64,000 nucleotides of DNA, from the NCBI RefSeq assembly GCF_013385145.1, contig NZ_JABZEC010000005.1, positions 62,001-126,000 on the forward strand, read 5' to 3'. Every line of letters starts with the position of its first letter. Position 1 is the first letter of the stretch. The stretch is from Bombilactobacillus apium. Lineage in GTDB: Bacteria; Bacillota; Bacilli; Lactobacillales; Lactobacillaceae. A program made the translations under genes and the position numbers. Shown in pieces: positions 26,209-35,460 of the stretch. The notes beneath the pieces were generated by a model, which saw nothing but the letters and a program-made list of their open reading frames with translations, ran no database searches and was not told the origin of the DNA.

Positions 26209-26231
26209 AATATGATGAGGTGTAATATGCT

Positions 26232-27266
26232 ATGTATCTGAATAATAAATTGTTTACAAATGTTGAGTTTTACTATTATAGATCTACTTTTCGAAAACAG
26301 CTTAATGAAACCATTGTATCTAGTAAAAATATTACTAATTTAATTGGACATGGAGTGAGCACTTCTTGCACACAATCCCTATTAAGCGGTATTTCGGAAT
26401 TCAATGAGAGAGTGCCTCTTTTTGAAAAGAAGGGACCAAATCTCATCGGCATTAGACTTACTACAAAAGAAGTAGTGGCTGTTGATTCTAGTAAAGTATA
26501 CTTTGGAAATAGCGAATATGGTGATTCATCAGGTGTCGCATCATTTAGTGATTCCAAGCACGCATTAAAAAAAGCCCTTCTAGAATTTTATGAGAGACAA
26601 AGTTTTATTTTTCATTGGATTAATCAAGAAAGTGGAAAGTCTCTTGAAAAGAGTGATTTAGGATCCTCTTTAATAACTAGTACTTATTATAAAATGATGG
26701 AAAAGACGTTTAATGAAATATCAATAGCAGAGATTTCTATATTTAAAGGTGTGCATGTAATATTTATTATGGGAATAAGCTCAAAGATGAAAGCAGTGGG
26801 CTTAGGTTCCAGTGATAATCTTCAATCTGCAATTGCAAATGCACTAAGGGAAGCTTGTGAAGGATTGGCTGGCCGGGATCCACTAAAAATAAGTTGGAAC
26901 AAAAACATAGCAATTTTTGATAAAAATTCAAATGAAGAAGCGTATCTAAAACTTAGTCCACAAAAGCTTAAACGAATCTATGCATTTTTATTCAAAGTAT
27001 CCCCAAAGATTCCTGTTGTCAATAAAAGAACGAATACAACAGACTTTTGGGAATGTTTATCTATTAATGAAAATATGCATCATATTCATATAATTGCAGT
27101 TGCAATTATGACTAAAGATCCAAGAATAAAAGAATTTAAGATTATAACTAGTTTTGGAGGATACTCACACATGTATCCTCCAAAGATACCAGAACAAGAA
27201 AGAGATTCATATTTAATCGATAAAGCCTTGAATAAACAATGCTTTGATCCGATTCCTTTTCCTTAA
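26232..27266 (+). CDS. YcaO-domain cyclodehydratase 2 of the TOMM cluster
   Basis: A 344-aa YcaO protein, 23 bases after the first. The nucleotide-binding elements are clear: SGISEFNER (Glu56, Glu59, Arg60), KALLEFYERQSF, and REACEGLAGRD. The protein ends CFDPIPFP, so Pro340, Pro342 and Pro344 give the C-terminal PxPxP motif that in azoline-forming YcaO proteins helps build the active site. It is therefore the better candidate for the ATP-dependent cyclodehydratase that converts Cys/Ser of the core to azolines. The two YcaO sequences are clearly different, not a recent duplication. Confidence 0.87.
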   Translation: MYLNNKLFTNVEFYYYRSTFRKQLNETIVSSKNITNLIGHGVSTSCTQSLLSGISEFNERVPLFEKKGPNLIGIRLTTKEVVAVDSSKVYFGNSEYGDSSGVASFSDSKHALKKALLEFYERQSFIFHWINQESGKSLEKSDLGSSLITSTYYKMMEKTFNEISIAEISIFKGVHVIFIMGISSKMKAVGLGSSDNLQSAIANALREACEGLAGRDPLKISWNKNIAIFDKNSNEEAYLKLSPQKLKRIYAFLFKVSPKIPVVNKRTNTTDFWECLSINENMHHIHIIAVAIMTKDPRIKEFKIITSFGGYSHMYPPKIPEQERDSYLIDKALNKQCFDPIPFP

Positions 27267-27295
27267 GTGGTTACTTGATATATAGGGAGGTAGAA

Positions 27296-28048
27296 ATGAA
27301 AAAATATTTTACACAAGTGAAAATCTATACGAAATACTTTTTTAAAGTAGCATATGACAATAAATTTGTCTTTGTCTACTCAGCATTGTTTCCAATTATA
27401 ATGTTGATAATACAGTCGAAACAATTAATGTTTCAACAGATTTCCATAGTTGATTTTAATAGATATGTTTTGCCTTGGATTTCTTGGCTTATTTTTTCTA
27501 ATGTTATTTTTTCAGTTATGGATATTGCTGTTTTAAGAGAACAAGGCTATTTTAAACAATATTATTCGTTAGTATCAAACCAATCAGTTTTTATCATGAG
27601 TAAGTTGATAGTTAATTTCATGGTATTACTGGTCATAATGTTTTTTACTGGGATAGTATGTACACTACTATTTAAAATGAATTTTTTTGTTATTTTTTTT
27701 AAGTTATTAGAGCTCATTGTTATCACATATATTCCGCTTGTTAATATTTGCTTGCCTTTAATTAGTATTCCAATGAGGCAAAAGACAATTCCTATTCTGG
27801 CGAATGTTGTAATGATTGCATTACTAGTAGTATCATCCGCGCTAATAAACCAATACGACATTGCCTTGTCCAACGTTCTCATGAACCTATTTAATCCAGT
27901 ATTTTTTACAACAGATACTTTTGGATTTTTGACAAATATTGTTCCTATTAGAAATTTTTTGCAAACATATGTTGTTGTTCTTCTTCTAACAGGAATAGTA
28001 GGCGTAATCAGTTACCAAAAAATGTTAATAATTCCAGTAGAGAGGTGA
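27296..28048 (+). CDS. ABC transporter permease of the TOMM cluster
   Basis: A 250-aa membrane protein with about six hydrophobic segments and the layout of ABC-2 exporter permeases: short basic N-terminus, helix 1 near residues 23-39, loop with FNRYVLPWISW, and paired helices to the end. ATG 27296 is preferred (GGGAGGTAG upstream) over the in-frame ATG at 27275. It is 29 bases after the second YcaO gene and 4 bases before the ATPase gene. It likely exports the mature peptide; it might also give self-protection, as no immunity gene is recognised. Confidence 0.8.
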   Translation: MKKYFTQVKIYTKYFFKVAYDNKFVFVYSALFPIIMLIIQSKQLMFQQISIVDFNRYVLPWISWLIFSNVIFSVMDIAVLREQGYFKQYYSLVSNQSVFIMSKLIVNFMVLLVIMFFTGIVCTLLFKMNFFVIFFKLLELIVITYIPLVNICLPLISIPMRQKTIPILANVVMIALLVVSSALINQYDIALSNVLMNLFNPVFFTTDTFGFLTNIVPIRNFLQTYVVVLLLTGIVGVISYQKMLIIPVER

Positions 28049-28052
28049 TTAT

Positions 28053-28730
28053 TTGAAATTTAAAAACATTTCATATTCGTTCAAGAAAAGTTCAGTCCCT
28101 TTTTTTAACAAAATTAACTTTTCCATAGAAGATCAAGAAATCAATTTTTTAATTGGAAAGAATGGTTCTGGAAAGACAACATTAATTGATGTAATTTTAG
28201 GATTTAAAAAATCTAACATTAAACCAATAAACTCAAAAAAATTTCTGTACCTGAATCAAATGTTGCCCGTTTTAGATTCAATAAAAGTAAAAGACTTAGC
28301 AGAATTAATACTAGGAATTGAATATGGTATGTCTTCATTAACTTTAGAGTATATTAGAACAAAAGTAGATGGCTATACATTTGATTTTTTGCAAGAGAAC
28401 TGGGATAAATACTATTCAGCATTATCAGGTGGAAATCAAAAGATTGCTCAGCTGATTCTCTTCCTACAAGTAGAAAGAGAATTAATCGTTCTTGATGAAC
28501 CGACTGCTTTCCTTGATCGTAAAAATACGGCATCACTATTTAAGGTTATCAAGTCTCATCCTGAAAGAACCTATTTGATAGTTACGCATGATATTCGAGA
28601 CTTTAGATATTTCAATAATTTCAAGGTTTCATTATTGAACAATCAAAAGATTCAATTCGAAGCGGACAAAGATGAATTTATTGAACACAATCAATATAAT
28701 GAGTTCTTACAGTTCTTTTCACAAAATTAA
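28053..28730 (+). CDS. ABC transporter ATPase of the TOMM cluster
   Basis: A 225-aa nucleotide-binding domain with Walker A GKNGSGKT (about residues 35-42), signature LSGGNQK, Walker B LIVLDEPTAFLD and switch His in VTHDIRD. The start is TTG after AGAGGTG. It has no fused peptidase (C39) domain, so leader removal must be done elsewhere. It is the last gene of the cluster; no clear terminator follows, and an IS3 remnant begins within about 70 bases. Confidence 0.88.
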   Translation: MKFKNISYSFKKSSVPFFNKINFSIEDQEINFLIGKNGSGKTTLIDVILGFKKSNIKPINSKKFLYLNQMLPVLDSIKVKDLAELILGIEYGMSSLTLEYIRTKVDGYTFDFLQENWDKYYSALSGGNQKIAQLILFLQVERELIVLDEPTAFLDRKNTASLFKVIKSHPERTYLIVTHDIRDFRYFNNFKVSLLNNQKIQFEADKDEFIEHNQYNEFLQFFSQN

Positions 28731-28795
28731 CTCTTTCATGATTAGAACATTTTATGCCTAGTTAAAAATCAATTAGCACTACACATATTATAGAA

Positions 28796-29003
28796 CTATC
28801 TAATGGTAAGTAAGATATACTGCCCAAAAAACAAAATTCCTACTTCACCAAACTCTCGATAAGCGTTGATCCAATTTCTCACTTGTATTTGAGATTTGAT
28901 TCCGTGTTTCTTTGATAAATAAGTTACGCTGCCTTCTCCCGCAAGATATTTGTGCGCGATCTTTAACTTAAGCTCAAACTATATTTAGACCTATAATTTT
29001 TCC
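28796..29003 (-). pseudogene. IS3-family OrfA remnant
   Basis: On the minus strand, after a one-base frameshift near the start (KNYRSKYS), the frame reads ELKLKIAHKYLAGEGSVTYL then KKHGIKSQIQVRNWI: the helix-turn-helix of IS3-type OrfA. The frame then departs from the family and stops at 28796; OrfB is absent. It marks the right flank of the TOMM cluster. Confidence 0.75.
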
Positions 29004-29046
29004 TAGAAGATTTTACCAGTTAAATTTATTTTTTTGCTTTGCTGGT

Positions 29047-30432
29047 TTATTTTTTCGTCCGCAGGGTTAGCCGGGTGACACTTTCAACATGAGGTGTTTG
29101 TGGAAACATGTCCAGAGGCTGAATAAAGTCAATCCGATACTTTTTGCTTAAAAGTTTGAGATCCCGAGCTAAAGTCGCGGGATTGCAGGATGTATAAACA
29201 ATTTTAGCGGGTTGTGATTGGAGAAGATAGTTACTCAAGCTGGTTGCCAAACCGGTTCGAGGAGGATCGACGACAACCGCGGTTGGGCGGATTCCCTGCT
29301 GGAGCCACTGAGGGTAGAGTTCTTCCGTTGCTCCTAGTTCGTAATTAATGTTTGAAAGTTGATTGAGTTGGACATTCAAATTAGCATCGGCAACGGCTTC
29401 CGGAATAATCTCGGATCCGAGAACTTGTTGCACTTGATGGGCGAGACTAATGCCAATTGTCCCCACTCCGGCGTAAGCATCGACAACAATATCGTTGGTT
29501 TGCGGTTTTAGAGCTTGGCGAACTTGAGCATAGAGTTTGAGAGTTTGATGAGGATTAAGTTGGAAGAAAGCCCGGGGAGATAGTTGATACTGATAGTCTC
29601 CGAGGGTCTCCGTGAGATAGTCTTGTCCCCAAAGTTTCTTGGTTTCGTTTCCCCAAATAAGACTTGTACTTCCTGGGTTAAAGTTTTGAAAAATCCCCGT
29701 AACTTCGGGAATTTGGACCTGAATCTGGTCTAGCAGCTCTCTTTTTCGTGGAAGTTTGCGCGAATTGGTAACGAAAGTTAGTTGTGCTTGACTGCCAGCT
29801 TGATCTTGGCGGACGATTAAGGTTTTTAAAATCCCCGAATTTTGTTGGGGATCATAAATTGGGAGCTGCAGTTGACTGATTATCGACAATAATTGTTGTA
29901 AAATATGCAAGGTGAGGGAACTTTGGGTTGGCATTTCTAAAGAGTCGACCACCGTTTGGGTTCCCGTTTGAAATAATCCACAAACTAAATGCCCATCTTG
30001 TTGGCGAATGGAAAATTGGGCTTTATTACGGTAATGCCAAGGATCTTCCATCCCAATTGTGGGCCGGATATCGTAGTGGCGCCATTGCGGTAAATGAAAA
30101 TGCCGGAAAGCTTCGGCAATCATTTCTTGTTTATAGTGCAATTGGGCCGGATATTTTAGATGGGCCAATTCGAGACCGCCAACCTGTTGTGCTAAAGCTG
30201 GGGCTTGCAAATTACGCTGGGGACCAGGTTTTTGATAACTTAGTAATTTGCCGCGCGCAAAATTAGCTTGAACTTGGGTAATTTGACACTGAATCGTTTC
30301 TGTGGGCAAAGCCCAAGGAACAAAAATTAAAGTTTTTTTCCAATAGCCAATTCCTTCACCGTTAATGCCTAATTTCTTAATGGTGAGGGTGATTGTTTGA
30401 CCAATTTTTAAATGTTCATTGATGACTGGCAA
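29047..30432 (-). CDS. rlmD: 23S rRNA (uracil-5-)-methyltransferase (RlmD/RlmCD type)
   Basis: SAM-dependent enzyme that puts 5-methyl groups on uracils of 23S rRNA. An N-terminal TRAM domain (IGQTITLTIKKLGINGEG) is followed by the Rossmann methyltransferase part: DAYAGVGTIGISLA, VVDPPRTGL, and the catalytic Cys in YTSCNPATLARD; the C-terminus has VESVTRLTLR. No Fe-S Cys cluster is seen, as usual for Gram-positive homologues, which may serve both U747 and U1939. TTG 30432 is preferred as start (AAAGGAC upstream, about 461 aa); an earlier ATG would run over the divergent recX gene. Confidence 0.9.
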   Translation of the reverse strand: MPVINEHLKIGQTITLTIKKLGINGEGIGYWKKTLIFVPWALPTETIQCQITQVQANFARGKLLSYQKPGPQRNLQAPALAQQVGGLELAHLKYPAQLHYKQEMIAEAFRHFHLPQWRHYDIRPTIGMEDPWHYRNKAQFSIRQQDGHLVCGLFQTGTQTVVDSLEMPTQSSLTLHILQQLLSIISQLQLPIYDPQQNSGILKTLIVRQDQAGSQAQLTFVTNSRKLPRKRELLDQIQVQIPEVTGIFQNFNPGSTSLIWGNETKKLWGQDYLTETLGDYQYQLSPRAFFQLNPHQTLKLYAQVRQALKPQTNDIVVDAYAGVGTIGISLAHQVQQVLGSEIIPEAVADANLNVQLNQLSNINYELGATEELYPQWLQQGIRPTAVVVDPPRTGLATSLSNYLLQSQPAKIVYTSCNPATLARDLKLLSKKYRIDFIQPLDMFPQTPHVESVTRLTLRTKK

Positions 30433-30492
30433 GATAATTGAAGTCCTTTTTTTGTTATTATTAAATTGAGTATAGCATGGAGGAGGTGGATT

Positions 30493-31275
30493 ATGGCGCA
30501 AATCACTAAAATTACGACCCAAAAACGTCGCGGTCGTTATAATATTTTTCTTGAAGGCCAGTACGCTTTTGCGGTCAGTGAAGCCGTGTTAACGCGCTAT
30601 CAATTAGCGAAGGGTCTCGAGTTAGACGCCCAACTAGTCCAAGAACTACAGGCAGCTGATAGTCAAGAACAGGCTTATAATAAGGCGTTGGATTTTTTGA
30701 GTTATCAGTTAAGGAGTGTAGCGGAAGTGCGACAGCACTTGCAGGAGCAAGAATTTGCCCCAGAAACTATTACGCAAGCTATCACTCGTTTGCAAGAATT
30801 GGGCTATTTGGACGATCAAGCCTATGCGGAAAGTTTTATCCGGACTGCGATTAAAACGACCCTTGATGGACCGCAAAAAATTCAACGTAAATTACAGTCT
30901 AAAAAAGTAACTCCCGCAGTAATTAGTAGCGCTTTAAAGCTCTATACTGAAGAATTGCAAGCGGAGAATGCTTTGAAGCTGGCGCAAAAGGTGGTTCGTC
31001 AAGCTCACCAAAGAAGTTCTCAGCAAACGCGCATAAAAATTCAACAACGACTTCTCCAGGTCGGTTATTCCCGTGATTTATTGCCCTTTATTTTTGATAA
31101 TTTGATTTGGCAAAAGGATGCTAACCAAGAACAAAAATTGCTGCAAGAGAAAGTCCAAAAATTGTGGCGACGTTATCAAAAGAAGGATCAAGGTCGGCAA
31201 AAACTTTACGCAACTTTACTCCGCCAGGGATTTAAGAGTGCTGATATCCGGCAAGTTTTGGAAGACTTGGCTTAA
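30493..31275 (+). CDS. recX: Regulatory protein RecX
   Basis: A 260-aa RecX-family protein that binds RecA filaments and tunes recombination and SOS induction. Three tandem three-helix repeats are visible, the clearest being YLSYQLRS-type helices followed by LQELGYLDDQAYAESFIRT. ATG 30493 is chosen because AGGAGGTGG lies just upstream; upstream in-frame starts lack this. Divergent from rlmD with 60 bases between them, as in other lactobacilli. recA itself is 31 kb away in the window. Confidence 0.88.
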   Translation: MAQITKITTQKRRGRYNIFLEGQYAFAVSEAVLTRYQLAKGLELDAQLVQELQAADSQEQAYNKALDFLSYQLRSVAEVRQHLQEQEFAPETITQAITRLQELGYLDDQAYAESFIRTAIKTTLDGPQKIQRKLQSKKVTPAVISSALKLYTEELQAENALKLAQKVVRQAHQRSSQQTRIKIQQRLLQVGYSRDLLPFIFDNLIWQKDANQEQKLLQEKVQKLWRRYQKKDQGRQKLYATLLRQGFKSADIRQVLEDLA

Positions 31276-31351
31276 TATGGTGTCTTCAATCTCGGGCTCT
31301 GCTATAATTTAAAGGGTGAGTGTTTACGCTGAGAGAGCGGAGGTTTGATCT

Positions 31352-31888
31352 ATGCAAGTTCCTAAAGAAGGAGATTACATAGCCATCCAAAGTTATAAGC
31401 ATGACGGTCACTTACATCGAACTTGGCGAGAAACAATGGTTTTAAAGACTAGCGAAAACGAGATTATCGGTTGTAATAACCATACTTTAGTTACCGAATC
31501 GAATCATCATCGTTGGGTAACTCATGAACCAGCCTTGGTTTATTTTCATAAACATTATTGGTTTAATATTATTACCATGTTACGAGATAGTGGGCCGTAT
31601 TATTATTGTAATTTGGCGACACCTTTTGTATTAGACCGAGAAGCCCTCAAGTATGTGGATTATGACTTAGATGTCAAAGTTTTTCCGGATGGTGAAAAGC
31701 GATTGCTCGATGTGGATGAGTATGCCTTGCATCAACAAATGTGGCATTATCCTCCAGAAATTGATCAAATTCTTAAGGCTAGTACGGAATTATTGCTCAG
31801 TTGGGTCGATCAAAAAAAGGGACCGTTTGCTCCAAGCTATGTAAATCTTTGGTATCAACGTTATCAAGAGTTGCTCTATCGCGGTTAG
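31352..31888 (+). CDS. DUF402 nucleoside tri/diphosphate phosphatase (Ntdp-like)
   Basis: A 178-aa DUF402 protein. The family (SA1684/Ntdp type) hydrolyses nucleoside di- and triphosphates with divalent metal. Hallmarks seen are the N-terminal beta barrel with [10 protein letters not shown], the [12 protein letters not shown]-like strand, [21 protein letters not shown], and the acidic metal-site segment [29 protein letters not shown] precedes the ATG by 10 bases. TATAAT at about 31300 may be its -10 box. Confidence 0.85.
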   Translation: MQVPKEGDYIAIQSYKHDGHLHRTWRETMVLKTSENEIIGCNNHTLVTESNHHRWVTHEPALVYFHKHYWFNIITMLRDSGPYYYCNLATPFVLDREALKYVDYDLDVKVFPDGEKRLLDVDEYALHQQMWHYPPEIDQILKASTELLLSWVDQKKGPFAPSYVNLWYQRYQELLYRG

Positions 31889-31898
31889 TTAGCGTAGT

Positions 31899-31937
31899 AA
31901 AAAGGTATTGATGACTTTTTAGCATCAATACCTTTTT
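31899..31937. terminator. Bidirectional terminator
   Basis: AAAAAGGTATTGATG pairs with CATCAATACCTTTTT around ACTTTTTAG; it serves the DUF402 gene and probably the convergent methyltransferase gene. Confidence 0.85.
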
Positions 31938-31967
31938 CTGTGACTAATTGAAGTTAACTGGGGTAAT

Positions 31968-32507
31968 TTAACAGTGGGCTTGCTCCCAATCGAGGAGCCA
32001 GCGCTTTTGGGCTAGGCCCCCAGCATAACCGATTAAAGAATGATCTTTTCCCAAAACCCGGTGACAGGGAACAATAATGCTAAAAGGATTATGGCCGACG
32101 GCTCGGGCTGCAGCGCGAGCGTAGTTAAAGCCTCCTAGCTGTTGCGCTAGATCTTGATAAGAACAAGTTTGACCATAAGGGATTTGGCATAGTAAATGCC
32201 CTACTCGTTGGCGAAAAGGAGTCAATTGCTCCCAAGCCAGAGCTGGGAGCGTTTGGGTCGGCTGTTGACCGGCAAAATATTGTTGTAACCAAAGGGCGGT
32301 TTGCTGAGTAAGTTGATTAGCTTGAGGTGCTACTTCTGCTAGAGGCAGATGAGCCGCAAAATATTTTTGACCTTGAAACCAGATCCCATATAATTTTTGA
32401 TCATCGGCAATGATGGTCAAGTCTTCTAGGGGACCCGGAACTAACTGTTGATAAAAAATCTTTGAACACCAACTTTTAAAAAGATTAGAGGAGAAAAAAT
32501 GCCGCAA
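31968..32507 (-). CDS. ogt: Methylated-DNA-protein-cysteine methyltransferase
   Basis: Repairs O6-methylguanine in DNA by transfer of the alkyl group to a Cys in the protein. The C-terminal domain shows VGHNPFSIIVPCHRVLG, in which the Cys of PCHRV is the acceptor, and the helix-turn-helix YQDLAQQLGG with the Arg finger in YARAAARAVG. The start is uncertain: TTG 32507 is the only usable in-frame start, and it overlaps the start of the divergent nuclease gene by 9 bases; the family usually begins near the KIFYQQ segment. Confidence 0.87.
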   Translation of the reverse strand: MRHFFSSNLFKSWCSKIFYQQLVPGPLEDLTIIADDQKLYGIWFQGQKYFAAHLPLAEVAPQANQLTQQTALWLQQYFAGQQPTQTLPALAWEQLTPFRQRVGHLLCQIPYGQTCSYQDLAQQLGGFNYARAAARAVGHNPFSIIVPCHRVLGKDHSLIGYAGGLAQKRWLLDWEQAHC

Positions 32508-33269
32508 CGGCGCAAAAAGAAAGCTTTCCCAACTAGTATTTGGTCTCGTTGGGCTGTAATAATTATTCTAGTAATTGTTGGTTGGGGAATTGGTCAACAA
32601 AAAACCAGTAAAACTCCAACGCAACTAACGCGAACGGAAGTGGCTCAACCAGCTTCAGCGACTAGCCAACAGGCTAAGCAGTCCTTGGCCAATTGGACTT
32701 ATCAAGGACATCAGGTGGTCGCTGTTAACCAGAATCGGCCCACTTTTACTGCTCAAGATTTGTCTTTACAGCAGGGAAGTTGGGCGCAATATGGTAATTT
32801 GGATAATCTTAATCGGGCGACAGCTGCTGAGGCGCTTTTGGGTGTTGATCTAATGCCTACTGCGCCCCGAGAACGCTTATATATTCGGCCAACGGCTTAT
32901 CATAATAAGAAGATTCGCCAAGGAAGCCGCCAATTTTGGTTGTATAATCGTTGTCACTTGTTGGGCTTCCAATTAACGGGACAAAATAATAATCCTAAGA
33001 ATTTAATGACTGGAACGCGAGCCTTGAATGATCCGGCGATGGCCTATTATGAAAATCAAATGGCCCATTATTTGAAACAAACTCACCACCATATTCGCTA
33101 TGAGGTGGAGCCAATTTTTCGCAATCAAGAACTTTTGGCTCGTGGAGTGCACCTCCAAGGGCAATCAGTGGAAGATGAGGATATTAAGTTTAATATTTAT
33201 ATCTTCAATGTCCAAGCAGGGGTAACTTTGAATTATCGAAATGGGACTAGTATAATACAGCATAATTAA
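32499..33269 (+). CDS. Membrane-anchored DNA/RNA non-specific endonuclease (EndA-like)
   Basis: A 256-aa protein with an N-terminal basic stretch and one membrane helix (about residues 17-33), then a linker and a beta-beta-alpha-metal nuclease domain. The motif YNRCHLLGFQLTGQNNNPKNL corresponds to the DRGHLIGYQ...N.N..N motif of EndA; the His is the catalytic residue and the Asn residues position the metal. Known EndA proteins degrade one strand of incoming DNA during transformation or act as secreted nucleases. GAGGAG precedes the ATG. Confidence 0.85.
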   Translation: MPQRRKKKAFPTSIWSRWAVIIILVIVGWGIGQQKTSKTPTQLTRTEVAQPASATSQQAKQSLANWTYQGHQVVAVNQNRPTFTAQDLSLQQGSWAQYGNLDNLNRATAAEALLGVDLMPTAPRERLYIRPTAYHNKKIRQGSRQFWLYNRCHLLGFQLTGQNNNPKNLMTGTRALNDPAMAYYENQMAHYLKQTHHHIRYEVEPIFRNQELLARGVHLQGQSVEDEDIKFNIYIFNVQAGVTLNYRNGTSIIQHN

Positions 33270-33731
33270 TTACTTTTGTTGCGGATCAATACTCAAAGTT
33301 TGGTATTCTAAATTGGAAGCCAAAACAAGACTGATGATCAAAAGGGCAATTAACCAGCCTGTCAGTTGACCTTGAATTTGTGGTCGAGTAAAAAGGTGCC
33401 GTAATAAATAGACACTGACGAGAGTTAGACTCCAATCAACTCCAAAATTACAGTAGAGACTGTAAGGTCGATAATCAATGTTAAAAAAATTAATAACCGT
33501 TTTTAAGAAATAATTAGTAGTTCGATGACTAATTATCTTGACCGGCCGGTGAGCAATCGATTTGACGGCGGTCATTAATAAGGCACCCACAAAAGCACAG
33601 ATAACTAATCGCCACCAACTGTTATAATGATTGACAAGGGCGTTATAGCCGGTAGCGATTAAGGCCAGACATAAGATGTAAGGAATAATAAATAAAAAAG
33701 TATAAATAATAATGATTTTTTTATTGGACAT
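33270..33731 (-). CDS. Unrecognised membrane protein, 153 aa
   Basis: I do not recognise this family. It has four likely membrane helices (about residues 5-26, 41-59, 102-114 and 123-143), with a basic middle region KSIAHRPVKIISHRTTN. The ATG has AAGGAGGGG upstream on the minus strand. The stop codon directly abuts the stop of the nuclease gene, convergently. No partner gene suggests a function. Confidence 0.6.
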   Translation of the reverse strand: MSNKKIIIIYTFLFIIPYILCLALIATGYNALVNHYNSWWRLVICAFVGALLMTAVKSIAHRPVKIISHRTTNYFLKTVINFFNIDYRPYSLYCNFGVDWSLTLVSVYLLRHLFTRPQIQGQLTGWLIALLIISLVLASNLEYQTLSIDPQQK

Positions 33732-33811
33732 GCAAGCCCCTCCTTGTAGCTTTTATCCTACCCTAAATTGGGCTGCTTGTCTAAACTTGAAAAGAAGATG
33801 AGGCAAAAAAT

Positions 33812-35389
33812 ATGGAACAGCAACAATTAACAACTGTCGTCCAAAAACGGCGAACTTTCGCGATCATTTCTCATCCCGATGCCGGAAAAACTACGATTAC
33901 TGAACAAATGTTACTTTTTGGTGGAGTAATTCGCAGCGCAGGAACCGTCAAAGGTAAAAAAACTGGTAATTTTGCGACTTCAGACTGGATGGAGATTGAA
34001 AAAAAGCGGGGAATTTCCGTCACTAGTTCCGTGATGGAATTTGACTATCAAGGAAAGCATGTCAATATTCTAGATACCCCCGGACATGAGGATTTCTCGG
34101 AAGATACTTATCGGACTTTGATGGCGGTTGATGCAGCGGTGATGGTTATTGATTCAGCTAAAGGGATTGAAGCGCAGACTAAAAAGTTGTTTCAAGTTGT
34201 TAAAAAACGGGGTATTCCAATTTTTACTTTCATGAATAAGTTGGATCGTGACGGCCGGGAGCCCCTTGATTTAATTGGTGAATTAGAAGATTTATTAGAT
34301 ATTGAGGGTTGCCCCTTTAATTGGCCCATGGGAAGTGGAAAAAACTTACAGGGTCTTTATGACTTACGAGCTAATCGAATTGAACTTTACCACCCCAGAG
34401 AAGCAAGTGGACGCTTTTTAGAGCTCGATGCTGCTGGTCATTTGCCGGATTCGGAACCGTTAACTCAAGATAGTCTATATCGGCAAACTTTAGAGGAAAT
34501 TGAACTCTTGGAAACTGCCGGCAATCCCTTTGATGCCCAAAAGGTGGCTCGTGGAGAACAAACCCCGGTTTTCTTTGGCTCAGCTTTAACCAATTTTGGA
34601 GTGCAAACTTTCTTAGATGAATTTATTAATTTGGCCCCCGCTCCTAGTGCCCACGAACTAGCTAGCGGAGAATCTTTGGCGGCCACGGATCCAGAATTTT
34701 CTGGCTTTGTTTTTAAAATTCAAGCTAATATGAATCCCAAACACCGCGATCGAATCGCTTTTATCCGAATTGCTTCGGGAGAATTTCAAAAAGGGATGGA
34801 CGTTACCTTACAGCGAACCCAAAAGACCTTGCGTTTGAATAATGCCACCGAATTTATGTCCGACCAAAGAGAACAGGTGCAGTCAGCAGTAGCGGGGGAT
34901 ATTGTTGGTCTCTATGATACCGGTAATTTCCAAATTGGAGATACGATCTATACGGGTAAAAAAGAGATCACTTATCCTGCCTTGCCACAATTTACTCCAG
35001 AAATCTTCATGCGGGTTACGGCCAAGAATGTGATGAAGCAAAAGTCTTTCCATAAAGGGATGCAACAGTTAGTCCAAGAAGGAGCAGTCCAACTCTACCG
35101 TAATTATCAGACTAATGATTATATTTTGGGGGCCGTGGGCCAATTGCAGTTTGAAGTTTTTAAGTTTCGGATGCAAAATGAGTATAATACCGAAGTTGTT
35201 ATGGAAACTATCGGAAGTCGGATTGCCCGCTGGATTGATCCCGAGCAATTGGATCCCAAGATGTCTTCGAGTCGGAGCCTGTTGGTGAAAGATTTAGCCG
35301 ACCAACCATTATTTTTATTTGAAAATCAATTTACTGAACGTTGGTTCGAAAATAAGTACCCCGATGTTAAATTAACCGCTAAACTATAG
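33812..35389 (+). CDS. prfC: Peptide chain release factor 3
   Basis: A 525-aa translational GTPase that recycles RF1/RF2 from the ribosome. The G-domain motifs are in order: SHPDAGKTT (G1), GISVTSSVM (G2), DTPGHEDF (G3) and NKLDRDG (G4), followed by the domain II barrel and the RF3-specific domain III ([15 protein letters not shown]). The length matches the family. It is monocistronic, ending in a clear terminator. Confidence 0.95.
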   Translation: MEQQQLTTVVQKRRTFAIISHPDAGKTTITEQMLLFGGVIRSAGTVKGKKTGNFATSDWMEIEKKRGISVTSSVMEFDYQGKHVNILDTPGHEDFSEDTYRTLMAVDAAVMVIDSAKGIEAQTKKLFQVVKKRGIPIFTFMNKLDRDGREPLDLIGELEDLLDIEGCPFNWPMGSGKNLQGLYDLRANRIELYHPREASGRFLELDAAGHLPDSEPLTQDSLYRQTLEEIELLETAGNPFDAQKVARGEQTPVFFGSALTNFGVQTFLDEFINLAPAPSAHELASGESLAATDPEFSGFVFKIQANMNPKHRDRIAFIRIASGEFQKGMDVTLQRTQKTLRLNNATEFMSDQREQVQSAVAGDIVGLYDTGNFQIGDTIYTGKKEITYPALPQFTPEIFMRVTAKNVMKQKSFHKGMQQLVQEGAVQLYRNYQTNDYILGAVGQLQFEVFKFRMQNEYNTEVVMETIGSRIARWIDPEQLDPKMSSSRSLLVKDLADQPLFLFENQFTERWFENKYPDVKLTAKL

Positions 35390-35401
35390 AGATTACTAAT
35401 T

Positions 35402-35437
35402 AAAAAAGATCTTGCTGTTGATCAGCAAGGTCTTTTT
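35402..35437 (+). terminator. Terminator of prfC
   Basis: AAAAAAGATCTTGCTG pairs with CAGCAAGGTCTTTTT around TTGAT. Confidence 0.85.
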
Positions 35438-35460
35438 AAGATTAAGTAAGTTGAAAGTAA

